From: Bacteroidales bacterium
GTDB taxonomy: Bacteria; Bacteroidota; Bacteroidia; Bacteroidales; UBA932
NCBI GenBank assembly: GCA_017465225.1
Contig: JAFTWQ010000043.1
Coordinates: forward strand, 62,001 to 126,000
Direction: 5' to 3'
Length of the DNA stretch: 64,000 nucleotides
Positions 17,629 to 27,518 of this stretch are shown in pieces (positions within the stretch are counted from its first letter, which is position 1; every line of letters starts with the position of its first letter). The notes beneath the pieces are model-generated. The model made no database searches and was not told where the DNA came from. It saw only the letters and a program-made list of their open reading frames with translations. The translations under genes and the position numbers were made by a program.

Positions 17629-20600
17629 ATGAAACACCTGAAACTGATACTTACCCTGCTTCTGCTGGCAGGAACTACAAGCATTTACGGTCAGATGGCG
17701 AGACTGTACACATCCGGTTCCGGACTTCCCAACAGCCGCATAAACGACATTTATCAAGACAGCCGGGGATTCATCTGGGTATCCACAGAGAACGGTCTGT
17801 CGCGCTTTGACGGAATGGATTTCACCACTTTCCATTTCGACAGGAACAATAGCAATTCCATAGCCAGCGATCTCGTCACGACAGTCTTTGAAGACAGTTT
17901 CGGGACCATCTGGGTAGGAACATCTGCCGGCCTGCAGATTTTCGATGAGGAATACTTCACATTCACATCGGTCGACCTTATGGATCCGGACATGCCGGCT
18001 TCAGACCAGCATATTTCATCGGTTCTTGAGGCAGACATATTCGGAGAAAGAAGAATCATCGCCGCGACATCCGGACACGGCATATACCTCATCGATCCTG
18101 CCGGGGAAAAGGCAGTCATCGACAAAAGGGAGAAGGTCAATCAGCATATTCCATCACCATTCACAGGCAATCTGTTCGTTGATTCCGAGGAAAGGCTATG
18201 GATTTCCTCCAACAACGGCGGCATGACAGTAATAGACCTGGAAAACGCCGAAAAGACAGACATCGGATTATGGGACAGGGCGATTCATGACGCCGTAATC
18301 ACATCTTTCGTAGATGCAGACAACGGAAACATCCTGATAGGTACTTCAAACCATGGCGTCCTCATTTACGATTCGTCTATGAATGCCGTAAGAAAGGCCG
18401 GGGACAGGAGCGCCAGAGAATGCAAGGTCGAAAGCATTCTGAAGAACAATTATTCAGACCACTACGGAGAAGACACATTCATCATAGGACTGGAAAACGG
18501 AGGCATCAAGCTGTTCAGCGCAAAAGAAGAAAAGCTTATCGACATAACGATACCGGGCGTAGCCTTCGATCTTTCCACATGGAAGGTTCACGACCTTATG
18601 GAAGACAGTCAGGGCAACATATGGGTCGGAGCATTTCATACCGGCCTGATGGTGATTCCGAAGTCAATGTACGGTTTCGAATCAGTGGACCTTGGCGACA
18701 GAGGCTATCTTGGAACTGCCGGAGTATGCGTGACATCCATCGTGGCTGACACAGAATCCGGAAGTCTTTGGGTAGGAACTGACGGAAAAGGCTTGTACCA
18801 TCTCGGGAAAGACGGCAGGAGGACAACGCTCAACAGCAGAAACTCCTCGCTTTCAAACAATTCTATAATGTCCTTGAAGATGGACAAAAGAGGCACATTA
18901 TGGATTGCCACCTACCTTGACGGCCTCTATACCTGGTCAAAATCAGAAGGAATCAGGGCATTCAGAGACCAGGATGCGCTCAACACAAGCAGGACAATGT
19001 GCCTGGAATACTCCGAGGAAGAAGATCTTCTTTATGTAGGAACAAACGGTCAGGGACTCTCAATAATATCCCCTGCCGAGCAGAAGGTAGTCAGTACATA
19101 TGCAGAGGATGACTACAAGTGGGTCAGCACCCTCTATATCGACAAATCCGGAACACTCTGGGTGGGCACCTATAATGGTCCGATGTATCTTGACAGGAAG
19201 GCCGGAAAGCTTGTAAACTGCGCATACAACGAATCGCTTTCCACAAGAATATACTCTTTCTGCGAGAGTCTCGACGGAAAGATATGGCTCGGAACAGGAG
19301 AAGGCCTGGCAAGGCTTGACAGGCAGACAAAGGAAACCGTCACATATTCGGAAGGGAACGGTCTTCCAAGCAATGTCGTCAACAATATTCTGGAAGGAAA
19401 CGACGGCAACCTGTGGATAAGTACCGTGAACGGACTGTCGAGACTGAATCCGAATACAGGAGTGTTCAAGAACTACTATCAGCACGACGGCCTGCAGGAG
19501 AACGAATTCAATGCGAAAGCCGCTTACAAGGCCATTGACGGCAAGCTCTATTTCGGCGGAATCAAGGGCCTTACAGCCTTCTACCCGCATATCGTTGACC
19601 AGAGGACATATCCTGTACCGGCTCTTTATTTCTCTGATTTCAGCGTCATGAACGAGCCGGTCAGCTACGACCAGGCATTAGGAGAGCACAACATCCTTGA
19701 CAAGCACATCACCGAAGCCACCCGGATCACCCTTCCGCACAGTCAGAAGATATTCTCCATCAGGTTCTCCGTGCTGGAATACGCAAACCCGATGAAGATC
19801 ATGTATGCCTACATGATGGAAGGTTTCGACCAGGACTGGAACTACACAGGAGCGGACTCGAGACTGGTGACATACACCAACGTACCGTCAGGCAGATACA
19901 AGATGATGGTCAAGGCCTTCTTTGAAGGTGCGCCTGAAGAATTTTCATACAGGGAAATTGACATCAGGATACTTCCTCCTTGGTACAGAAGCACTTACGC
20001 ATACCTGCTCTACATCCTTGCCACAGGATTGGTCGCATACATGATCTGGTCATGGATCAGGAAAGGAAAGATTCAGAGAATGGAGAAGGAGCAGTCAGAG
20101 ATAAAGGAGATGAAGCTCCAGATGTTCACAAACCTGTCACATGAGATCAGGACTCCCCTCACCCTTGTGATGACCCCTCTGAAGAAGATGAGAGAGGCCG
20201 AAAAGGACACTAAACAGAAAGACCTTTACAATCTCATGTACAGGAACTGTCTGCGTATCCTGAGGCTCGTAAACCAGCTTCTGGACATGCGTAAGGTTGA
20301 TAACGGACAGATGCAGCTGCATTTCCTCGAGACCGACGTCGTTTATTTCATCAGGGACATCATGAAATCATTCGACAACCTTGCCGTCAGCAAGGACATC
20401 CATTTCTCGATAACTCCGGCAAATGAGGTGACAAACCTGTGGATCGACCAGGGCAACTTCGACAAGATCATCTTCAACATACTGTCGAATGCGTTCAAGC
20501 ATACCCCTGAAAACGGGTCGATCTCGATCCACGTAAGCGACATCAGGAAGAATAACGGAGCACTTGATCCGGCAATCAAGGAATATGTTGAATTCGTCAT

Positions 20601-21750
20601 CGAAAACACCGGCAGCAGCATAGACGAACGCCATCTCGACAAGATATTCGACAGGTTCTTCCAGACCGATGTACATGATGCGAAGATCGGTTCCGGCGTA
20701 GGTCTGCACCTGACAAAGATGCTTGCCATCCTCCACCACGGAGAGATCAAGGCATACAATACCGACGAAGGAATGGCATTCTCGCTGCTTATTCCTGTGG
20801 GATGCGGGCATCTCTCGAAAGAGGAAATGACAAAGCCTACAAATCATAAGGACCTGTACACCAAGAACATAGGACAGGAGCATTTTGAAAGTAGAGAAGA
20901 CGTCACATACATTCCGGCCAAGGAAGATAATGGAGAGCCTAAACCGGCCAAGTCAAAGAGGAAACTCATTCTCATCGATGATGACAATGAGATGCGCGCG
21001 TACCTGAAGCTTGAGCTGCAGCCGCTCTACAATGTAGAGGTCTGCTCTAGCGGCAAGGAAGCATGGTCGAAGATTACCACGACCATACCGGATGCGATAG
21101 TTACAGACCTGATAATGGAAGGAATGGACGGAGCGGAGCTTTGCGAAAAAGTAAAGAAGAATCCTAGCACCAACCATATCCCTGTCATAATTCTCACGTC
21201 ATCTACTGACGAGAACAACCAGCAGAGATGCATCGACAGCGGAGCAGACAGGTTCCTCACAAAGCCGATCTCCCTTGAACTCCTTAAAAGTACCATAGCC
21301 AACACCATATCGACAAGAGACACCATCAGGAACAAGTTCAACAAGGAGATAGACTACAGATACAATGAGATTCAGATGCCTGACTCGACCAACAAGCTTG
21401 TCAACAAGGTCATAGCCATCATCAGAGAAAACATGGAGAACTCCGACTTCAGCGTGGAGGATCTCAGCCACGAAGTCGGAATGAGCCGAGTCCACCTCAA
21501 CAGAAAACTAAAGGAGACAATGAACATCTCCCCTAGCAACCTGATCAAGTCCATCAGGCTCAAGCAGGCGGCTTTCCTCCTTATAAACAACAAGGTGAAC
21601 ATCTCGGAAGTGGCATACAAGGTCGGATTCTCGACACATTCATACTTCTCGAACTCTTTCCATGACTATTTCGGACTCACGCCAACGGAATTCGTAGCCA
21701 AGTACATGGACTGCAAGGACGAAGAGACATTGAACCGCATATTCAAATAA
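17629..21750 (+). CDS. Hybrid two-component system regulator (sensor, kinase, receiver and AraC output in one protein)
   Basis: This 1373-residue inner-membrane protein senses a sugar in the periplasm and switches on PUL genes. In order it has a signal peptide (MKHLKLILTLLLLAGTTSIYG), two regulator-type beta-propellers with repeats such as DIYQDSRGFIWVSTENGLSRFD (about 25-700), a Y_Y_Y domain (about 725-770), a membrane helix (about 788-811), a histidine kinase with H838 in NLSHEIRTPL and an ATP-binding N-box near residue 951, a receiver domain with phospho-acceptor D1160 in VTDLIMEGMDG, and an AraC-type DNA-binding domain (about 1275-1365). I place the start at 17629, where the signal peptide begins. 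Its position between xylan gene groups makes a xylo-oligosaccharide the likely signal. The motif TTTGGAAC shared by two nearby promoters is a candidate binding site. Confidence 0.95.
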   Translation: MKHLKLILTLLLLAGTTSIYGQMARLYTSGSGLPNSRINDIYQDSRGFIWVSTENGLSRFDGMDFTTFHFDRNNSNSIASDLVTTVFEDSFGTIWVGTSAGLQIFDEEYFTFTSVDLMDPDMPASDQHISSVLEADIFGERRIIAATSGHGIYLIDPAGEKAVIDKREKVNQHIPSPFTGNLFVDSEERLWISSNNGGMTVIDLENAEKTDIGLWDRAIHDAVITSFVDADNGNILIGTSNHGVLIYDSSMNAVRKAGDRSARECKVESILKNNYSDHYGEDTFIIGLENGGIKLFSAKEEKLIDITIPGVAFDLSTWKVHDLMEDSQGNIWVGAFHTGLMVIPKSMYGFESVDLGDRGYLGTAGVCVTSIVADTESGSLWVGTDGKGLYHLGKDGRRTTLNSRNSSLSNNSIMSLKMDKRGTLWIATYLDGLYTWSKSEGIRAFRDQDALNTSRTMCLEYSEEEDLLYVGTNGQGLSIISPAEQKVVSTYAEDDYKWVSTLYIDKSGTLWVGTYNGPMYLDRKAGKLVNCAYNESLSTRIYSFCESLDGKIWLGTGEGLARLDRQTKETVTYSEGNGLPSNVVNNILEGNDGNLWISTVNGLSRLNPNTGVFKNYYQHDGLQENEFNAKAAYKAIDGKLYFGGIKGLTAFYPHIVDQRTYPVPALYFSDFSVMNEPVSYDQALGEHNILDKHITEATRITLPHSQKIFSIRFSVLEYANPMKIMYAYMMEGFDQDWNYTGADSRLVTYTNVPSGRYKMMVKAFFEGAPEEFSYREIDIRILPPWYRSTYAYLLYILATGLVAYMIWSWIRKGKIQRMEKEQSEIKEMKLQMFTNLSHEIRTPLTLVMTPLKKMREAEKDTKQKDLYNLMYRNCLRILRLVNQLLDMRKVDNGQMQLHFLETDVVYFIRDIMKSFDNLAVSKDIHFSITPANEVTNLWIDQGNFDKIIFNILSNAFKHTPENGSISIHVSDIRKNNGALDPAIKEYVEFVIENTGSSIDERHLDKIFDRFFQTDVHDAKIGSGVGLHLTKMLAILHHGEIKAYNTDEGMAFSLLIPVGCGHLSKEEMTKPTNHKDLYTKNIGQEHFESREDVTYIPAKEDNGEPKPAKSKRKLILIDDDNEMRAYLKLELQPLYNVEVCSSGKEAWSKITTTIPDAIVTDLIMEGMDGAELCEKVKKNPSTNHIPVIILTSSTDENNQQRCIDSGADRFLTKPISLELLKSTIANTISTRDTIRNKFNKEIDYRYNEIQMPDSTNKLVNKVIAIIRENMENSDFSVEDLSHEVGMSRVHLNRKLKETMNISPSNLIKSIRLKQAAFLLINNKVNISEVAYKVGFSTHSYFSNSFHDYFGLTPTEFVAKYMDCKDEETLNRIFK

Positions 21751-21790
21751 TTCAAAGGCTCGGACACTTTGATGTATCCGAGCCTTTGAA
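21751..21790. terminator. Two-way terminator between the regulator and GH97
   Basis: A perfect 14-bp stem (21751-21764 with 21777-21790, TTCAAAGGCTCGGA and its complement) encloses a 12-nt loop. It starts right after the stop codon of the regulator and ends right before that of GH97, so it can serve both converging genes. A long U-run is lacking on both sides, so stopping rests on the strong stem. Confidence 0.75.
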
Positions 21791-23779
21791 TTATCCGATA
21801 ATCAGGACTGCGCCGTCATTTCTGCAGACCTTCAGTTTCTTTCCTGCGCCCACATCTGACGATGAAGGATCGTTTCCTCCGTCAATCAGACGGACATCAG
21901 CCTTCCCGAGACCGAGAGCATCGAGCACATCCTTTACCTTGAACTCGACAGGAGTGTCCGTAGCGTTGGCCGCAGCCACATACCACCTGTCACCGTTCCT
22001 GCGTGCCAGAACCACGAATTCGCCAGGGATACCGTCGATATAACGGGTCTCGTCCCATGTCGTAGGCACTTCACGGAGGAAATCCAGACATACTGCCGGA
22101 GCATCATCCAGGTTGTTCGGAGTGATCGCGAAATTCTGGATAGGATTCTGGAAAAGCACACATGTAGCAAGCTGGAAGACATCCGTAGTACGACGGATTG
22201 TTCCGCGTGTATTTGACTTTTCAAGCCTTTCATTGAGGAAGCAGCCGCCGAACTCCATACATCCGACAGTATTGCGGATAAACGGATGCAGACATGCCGC
22301 CTGCGCCTCCTGATCGCACTCATACTGCGAGAATACAAGGTTTTCTGAAGCACGAACAGCCTCGCTGCCGACATAGTTAGGATACATCTTCTCCCATCCG
22401 CGAGGCAATGTACATCCATGGAAAATGACCATGAGGCCATGATCGTCTGCATCGCTGAGGATAGCCTCATAAAGCGCCATGGTCTCCTGCTTGTCTCCGC
22501 CGAAGAAATCCACCTTGATTCCCTTTATTCCATTGTCCCTGAGCCACTTCATCTCCTTCTTACGGAGAATAGGGTTGCTCATGATATGCACCGGACTCTG
22601 CTCGATGTCATTCCACCATCCGCTCGAACTGTACCACAGGAAAAGTTCCACATTCCTTTCACGGGCATAGTCTACAAGCTCAGGAATGGCATCATGACCG
22701 ATGGTCCTGTCCCACCAGTTGTCCACGAGAGTATAGTTGAAGCCCATTGCTGAAGCAAGGTCCACATACTTCTTCTGGTCTTCCATACGGATGCTTCCGT
22801 CCTGCCATACGATCCAGCTCCATGTTCCCTTTCCGAACTTATAGTCGTTGGCAGTCTCGTAAAGAGGCTCCACAACATCCCATGCAACGGTTGTCTCGAC
22901 AATCGGCTTCAAGGTTTCACCCAAAGTAATTATCCTCCAAGGAGTTGCACCTGGAAGAGCGATTGCAGGCTCCGATGTACCGTTTCCGTTGTTTTCCTCC
23001 GGCATCGGATACTCCACCCTGTATGTCGCGCCGACACAGCCCTCGGAATTGCCGGATGTCTCATAGTACTCGCCCAGTCTAGAGCCGCAGAAACGGCCGT
23101 CAACTCCTGTTTCGCTCACAAGCACCCATCCGTCGCCCCCAAGCTGGAAAAGGCAAGGGAATGTGTATCCATGGCCATATTCAGACGGAGCGGTGACAGG
23201 CTTTCCGACACCATAGTACTCCTCATAGCTTGGCTTCGTACGCATCCAGCCGATCATCGCATCACTCTGAGGAGTCAGATATGTCTTTACAAAGTCATGT
23301 TCCGGAGAGTCATTGAACGAGAACTCAGTAAGCTCTTCAAATATCCTGACACTGCCGGCTCCCTCACGAGGAAGGATATAACGGAATGCCACATCATGAC
23401 GGCCTACCCTGAATTCGACCTGTATGGTCTTTCCTTCAGGATTACGGAAAGTACATACGGCCTTCGTAGCTTCATAATCCACTTCCGAAGTCTTGCTGCG
23501 GTTCAGCCTGTAGCTGCCGCTGACCTCGGATGTTTCCATGCCGACAAACTCGAGCTGTGAGAAATCTCCGTTGTTCGTACGCATTCCCAGACGCGAAGTG
23601 CTGACGAATGGAACGCCATGGTGTTCTACCTGATAGTATGCCTTTCCGTCAATTGTCAGGATAATCACATCAGTCATTCCGTTCGGACCGGGGATATTTC
23701 CATGAATCTCGGCAGATAAAGCGATGGCCGCGCACATATGTGCAACGGCCACCATTATAAATGTTATGAATCTTTTCAT
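21791..23779 (-). CDS. GH97 glycoside hydrolase, probably the retaining (alpha-galactosidase-like) type
   Basis: This 662-residue exported enzyme has a signal peptide (MKRFITFIMVAVAHMCAAIALSAE), an N-terminal beta-sandwich (about 25-270) and a TIM barrel (about 290-570) with GFNYTLVDNWWD and GIKGIKVDFFGGDKQ. GH97 splits into inverting alpha-glucosidases such as SusB and retaining enzymes that use an Asp nucleophile; D424 in KVDFF fits the retaining group. Likely substrates are alpha-linked galactose or related sugars, which occur as side groups on some plant xylans. It starts 14 nt after the transketolase stop and so is probably its operon partner, an unusual pairing. Family firm, subtype moderately sure, substrate unknown. 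Confidence 0.88.
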   Translation of the reverse strand: MKRFITFIMVAVAHMCAAIALSAEIHGNIPGPNGMTDVIILTIDGKAYYQVEHHGVPFVSTSRLGMRTNNGDFSQLEFVGMETSEVSGSYRLNRSKTSEVDYEATKAVCTFRNPEGKTIQVEFRVGRHDVAFRYILPREGAGSVRIFEELTEFSFNDSPEHDFVKTYLTPQSDAMIGWMRTKPSYEEYYGVGKPVTAPSEYGHGYTFPCLFQLGGDGWVLVSETGVDGRFCGSRLGEYYETSGNSEGCVGATYRVEYPMPEENNGNGTSEPAIALPGATPWRIITLGETLKPIVETTVAWDVVEPLYETANDYKFGKGTWSWIVWQDGSIRMEDQKKYVDLASAMGFNYTLVDNWWDRTIGHDAIPELVDYARERNVELFLWYSSSGWWNDIEQSPVHIMSNPILRKKEMKWLRDNGIKGIKVDFFGGDKQETMALYEAILSDADDHGLMVIFHGCTLPRGWEKMYPNYVGSEAVRASENLVFSQYECDQEAQAACLHPFIRNTVGCMEFGGCFLNERLEKSNTRGTIRRTTDVFQLATCVLFQNPIQNFAITPNNLDDAPAVCLDFLREVPTTWDETRYIDGIPGEFVVLARRNGDRWYVAAANATDTPVEFKVKDVLDALGLGKADVRLIDGGNDPSSSDVGAGKKLKVCRNDGAVLIIG

Positions 23780-23793
23780 AGTTGTTGCATATG

Positions 23794-25809
23794 CTAGAAC
23801 ATAGCCTTCACCTGGTTGTAAACGTTCTGAGCAGTGAATCCGAGCTTCTCGTCAAGCACCTTGTAAGGAGCAGAGAATCCGAAGCTCTCGAGACCGAAGA
23901 CCTTACCGTTCGCGCCTACAAGACCTTCAAGGTTTACAGGAAGACCTGCAGTAAGACCGAAGATCTTTGCACCGCAAGGAAGGATCTCCTGCTGGTACTC
24001 CTTTGGCTGGCTGCGGAAGAGACCCTCCGAAGGAACGCTCACGATACGCACCTTCATGCCATCCTCACGGAGAAGAGCTGCACCTGCAACGAGGGTAGAA
24101 ACCTCAGAACCGGAAGCTACGAGGATAACGTCAGGATTCTCGTCTGAACCGGCTACGATGTAAGCACCCTTCTCTGCCTGTGTATAGTCAGTTCCCTCTG
24201 GAAGCTGCTCGATGTTCTGACGAGAGAAGATGAGGGCTGTAGGAGTATCGACGTTCTCCATTGCCATCTTCCAGCACTGTGTAGTCTCGATAGAGTCAGC
24301 AGGACGAAGAACGAGGACAGAGTTCTTTCCGTGGTGGTTCTTGAGCTTCTCCATGAGACGGATCTGAGCCTCCTGCTCAACAGGCTCGTGGGTAGGACCG
24401 TCCTCACCTACGCGGAATGCGTCATGTGTCCAGATGAACTTCACTGGAAGCTCCATGAGGGCAGCCATACGTACTGCAGGCTTCATATAGTCAGAGAATA
24501 CGAAGAATGTACCGCATGCAGCGATCACACCGCCGTGAAGAGCCATACCGATGCAGCAGCAAGCCATTGTAAGCTCAGCAACACCTGCCTGGAAGAATGC
24601 TCCGCCGAAGTCATCCTTTGTGAATGAAGTAGTCTCCTTGAGGAAGCCGTCAGTCTTGTCAGAGTTAGAAAGGTCAGCTGAAGCGCAGATCATGTTAGGA
24701 ACCTGCTTTGCGAGCTGGCTGAGAACCGCTGCAGAAGCGTTTCTTGTAGCGTCGCCGGCCTTCTGCTGAACGAGAGACCAGTCAACCTTTGGTGCAGCAC
24801 CGCTGAACCACTCTGCCTGTGCGACAGCCTTCTCAGGGTTTGCTGCAGCCCAAGCAGCTTCTTCTGCATGACGCTCTGCAGCGATAGCCTTGAGTTCCTC
24901 TGCACGCTTTGCATAAAGATCCTTCACTTCGTCGAAGATAACGAATGGGTTCTCAGGATCACCGCCGAGGTTAGCGACTGTATTCTTGAATGCGTCGCCA
25001 CCGAGAGGTGCACCGTGAGTCTTGCAGTTGCGCTCGTATGAAGAGTTGTCAGCCTTTCTTGCGCCCTTACCCATGATACACTTACCGATGATGAGGACTG
25101 GCTGGCCCTTTACTGCCTTTGCCTCGTCGAGAGCCTTGCGGATCTCGTCGCAGTCATTACCGTTGATAGTGATGACATGCCATCCCCATGCACGGTACTT
25201 CATTGCTGTATCTTCAGTCATGACGTCAGCGCACTCTGTAGAGAGCTGGATGTCGTTAGAGTCATAGAACATGATGAGGTTGTCGAGGCCGAGGTGACCT
25301 GCGATACGGCCTGCACCCTGTGAGATCTCCTCCTGAACGCCACCGTCAGAAATATATGCGTAGATTGTCTCCTTTGCGAAAGTAGGGTTGCCTGTGCGTG
25401 CTGCAAGGAACTTGGCAGCGATAGCTGCACCTACTGCAAATACGTGTCCCTGTCCGAGAGGGCCTGATGTATTCTCGATTCCGCGTGCGAGGTCAACCTC
25501 AGGGTGACCAGGAGTTGGAGACTCCCACTGACGGAGCTGCTGGAGCTCCTCGAGAGAGAACTTGCCTGCAAGAGCAAGCTGAGAATAAAGCATCGGAGCC
25601 ATGTGGCCAGGATCAAGGAAGAAACGGTCACGGCCTTCCCACTTCGGGTTTGCAGGATCATACTGGAGATACTCCGAATAAAGGACATTGATGAAGTCAG
25701 CTCCACCCATCGCACCGCCTGGGTGACCGGATTTAGCCTTTTCTACCATGGAAGCTGCAAGGATACGGATGTTATCCGCAGCAAGATTCATTACTTTGTT
25801 GCTGTTCAT
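23794..25809 (-). CDS. tkt: Transketolase
   Basis: Transketolase moves two-carbon units between sugar phosphates in the pentose phosphate pathway, the entry route for xylose. The 671-residue length is usual for the full single-chain enzyme. Clear signatures are KAKSGHPGGAMGGADF at the N-terminus, the TPP-binding region SDGGVQEEISQGAGRIAGHLGLDNLIMFYDSN (about 150-185), and HDAFRVGEDGPTHEPVEQ in the pyrimidine-binding domain. Both TPP halves are intact. It is the first gene of a two-gene unit with GH97 and is divergent from the GPH/GH10 operon. Its place here suggests that it is raised together with xylan use, though it could be the only transketolase of the cell. Confidence 0.96.
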   Translation of the reverse strand: MNSNKVMNLAADNIRILAASMVEKAKSGHPGGAMGGADFINVLYSEYLQYDPANPKWEGRDRFFLDPGHMAPMLYSQLALAGKFSLEELQQLRQWESPTPGHPEVDLARGIENTSGPLGQGHVFAVGAAIAAKFLAARTGNPTFAKETIYAYISDGGVQEEISQGAGRIAGHLGLDNLIMFYDSNDIQLSTECADVMTEDTAMKYRAWGWHVITINGNDCDEIRKALDEAKAVKGQPVLIIGKCIMGKGARKADNSSYERNCKTHGAPLGGDAFKNTVANLGGDPENPFVIFDEVKDLYAKRAEELKAIAAERHAEEAAWAAANPEKAVAQAEWFSGAAPKVDWSLVQQKAGDATRNASAAVLSQLAKQVPNMICASADLSNSDKTDGFLKETTSFTKDDFGGAFFQAGVAELTMACCCIGMALHGGVIAACGTFFVFSDYMKPAVRMAALMELPVKFIWTHDAFRVGEDGPTHEPVEQEAQIRLMEKLKNHHGKNSVLVLRPADSIETTQCWKMAMENVDTPTALIFSRQNIEQLPEGTDYTQAEKGAYIVAGSDENPDVILVASGSEVSTLVAGAALLREDGMKVRIVSVPSEGLFRSQPKEYQQEILPCGAKIFGLTAGLPVNLEGLVGANGKVFGLESFGFSAPYKVLDEKLGFTAQNVYNQVKAMF

Positions 25810-25930
25810 AATTTTATAATGTGGTTATAATTGGCTTTAGCACGCTTTACGCGTAAAAATCGCATAAAATTAAGTATTTTTTATGTCAAGACATATAAAT
25901 TTCGTGTAAATTTTAACAAAATGTACCTTT

Positions 25931-26058
25931 TGTGACGTCACAGATGGTTCATGTTACAAATACAACAGCAATTGTTGTCTTTTTGACATCATTTAATAAA
26001 AACTACAAACGTTTGGAACGTCATTGCTGAACAATGGACTGTATTTTTTCTAACTTTG
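25931..26058 (+). promoter_or_regulatory. Divergent tkt / GPH-GH10 control region
   Basis: The 284-nt gap 25810-26093 has no gene but holds several signals. TAACTTTG at 26051-26058 is a -7 box for the plus-strand operon, with no -33 TTTG at 19-21 nt. TTTGGAACGT at 26012-26021 ends 29 nt before that box and matches the motif at the xus promoter in 9 of 10 bases. A 12-bp perfect palindrome TGTGACGTCACA lies at 25931-25942 and a 10-bp palindrome CAAACGTTTG at 26006-26015. For tkt only a weak -7 (TAATTTTA, minus strand, 25865-25872) is visible. Confidence 0.55.
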
Positions 26059-26093
26059 TAGAAAATCGGAAATAACAACTAAAACCAATAGCT

Positions 26094-27518
26094 ATGGCAC
26101 AGACAACTGCAAATGAAGCGAAAGGCTTCTACAAGCTCTCATGGCTCCAGAGGATCGGATTCGGTGCGGGAGACATGGCCCAGAACCTCATCTACCAGAC
26201 AGTCAGCATCTGGCTTCTGTTCTTCTACACGAACATATACGGTCTTAGTCCGGGATCCGCGGCCCTGATGTTCCTCATCGTCCGTCTCGTCGACGTATTA
26301 TGGGACCCTATCGTAGGAGCGTTCGTCGACAAAGGCAATCCTAAATGGGGAAAATACCGTTCATGGCTCATCTTAGGCGGTATTCCGCTCGTAGGTCTTG
26401 CAATCCTCTGCTTCTGGAACCAGTTCAGCGGTTCATTGATCTATGCATACATCACTTACGTGGGAATGAGCATGTGCTACACATTGGTGAACGTGCCATA
26501 CGGAGCGCTCAACTCCTCTCTCACCAGAGACACTGAGGAGATCACCGTACTCACATCCACAAGAATGTTCATGGCTAACCTCGGCGCACTCATCGTGAAG
26601 TCACTTCCGATGGTGATCGCGATCTTCGCGCCTGTAGCCGCTGACGGCACGGCGATCACAGACAAGCCTGAAGCTGCGGGTGCATGGTTCATCACAATGA
26701 CAATATTCGGACTCGCAGGTCTCGCGCTCCTCATCTTCTGCTTCTCGCAGTGCAAGGAAAGAGTCGTTATGGACGCGAAGGAGTCGGAGAACGTGAAGGT
26801 CAGCGACCTCTGGATGGAGTTCCTCCGCAACCGTCCTTTGAGAGTGCTTGCATTCTTCTTCATCACAGCATTCTCGATGATGAGCATCGGTAACGCAGCT
26901 GATGCATACTTCATGACATACAACGTAGGCGCCACACCTGTGATGACTACTGCATTCATGTGGCTCGGAACCATCCCTGCATTCATCTTCATGCCTCTGG
27001 TTCCTGCAATCAAGCGCAAGATCGGAAAGAAGGGAATGTTCTACCTCTTCCTCGGAACAGCGGTGGTAGGTATGCTGATGATGTATGTATTCGTACAGGT
27101 TGAGGCTCTGAAGCAGTTCTGGCTCCTCTGCATCGCACAGTTCGTAAAGAGCACCGGTATCATCGTGGCTACAGGCTACATGTGGGCGCTTGTCCCTGAA
27201 GTGGTTTCATACGGAGAGTACACATCGGGAAGACGTATCGCAGGTATCGTGAACGCACTGACAGGCATCTTCTTCAAGGCCGGAATGGCACTTGGAGGAG
27301 TAGTTCCAGGACTCGTCCTTTCAATCGTAGGCTTCAATGCCGAGCTTTCACAGCAGACAGCGCTTGCAGAGCAGGGTATCCTCTGGCTCGTATGCGTGAT
27401 TCCTGCTGTCCTCCTCTTCCTTGCAATGTTCATCATCTCGAAGTATGAGCTTGAGGACGACGTGATCGACAAGATCAATATGGAGATCGAGGAAAGAGCA
27501 AAGAACGAAGTGAAATAA
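26094..27518 (+). CDS. GPH-family sugar:cation symporter (xyloside type)
   Basis: This 474-residue inner-membrane carrier has twelve predicted membrane helices and the layout of the glycoside-pentoside-hexuronide:cation symporters: [27 protein letters not shown] at the N-terminus, [31 protein letters not shown]-like loop 2-3, and [18 protein letters not shown]. It would bring short xylo-oligosaccharides or xylosides from the periplasm to the cytoplasm. It is the first gene of the operon and its stop codon shares one base with the start of GH10 (TAATG), a sign of coupled translation. The cytoplasmic GH43 encoded two genes further on fits this role. Confidence 0.9.
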   Translation: MAQTTANEAKGFYKLSWLQRIGFGAGDMAQNLIYQTVSIWLLFFYTNIYGLSPGSAALMFLIVRLVDVLWDPIVGAFVDKGNPKWGKYRSWLILGGIPLVGLAILCFWNQFSGSLIYAYITYVGMSMCYTLVNVPYGALNSSLTRDTEEITVLTSTRMFMANLGALIVKSLPMVIAIFAPVAADGTAITDKPEAAGAWFITMTIFGLAGLALLIFCFSQCKERVVMDAKESENVKVSDLWMEFLRNRPLRVLAFFFITAFSMMSIGNAADAYFMTYNVGATPVMTTAFMWLGTIPAFIFMPLVPAIKRKIGKKGMFYLFLGTAVVGMLMMYVFVQVEALKQFWLLCIAQFVKSTGIIVATGYMWALVPEVVSYGEYTSGRRIAGIVNALTGIFFKAGMALGGVVPGLVLSIVGFNAELSQQTALAEQGILWLVCVIPAVLLFLAMFIISKYELEDDVIDKINMEIEERAKNEVK

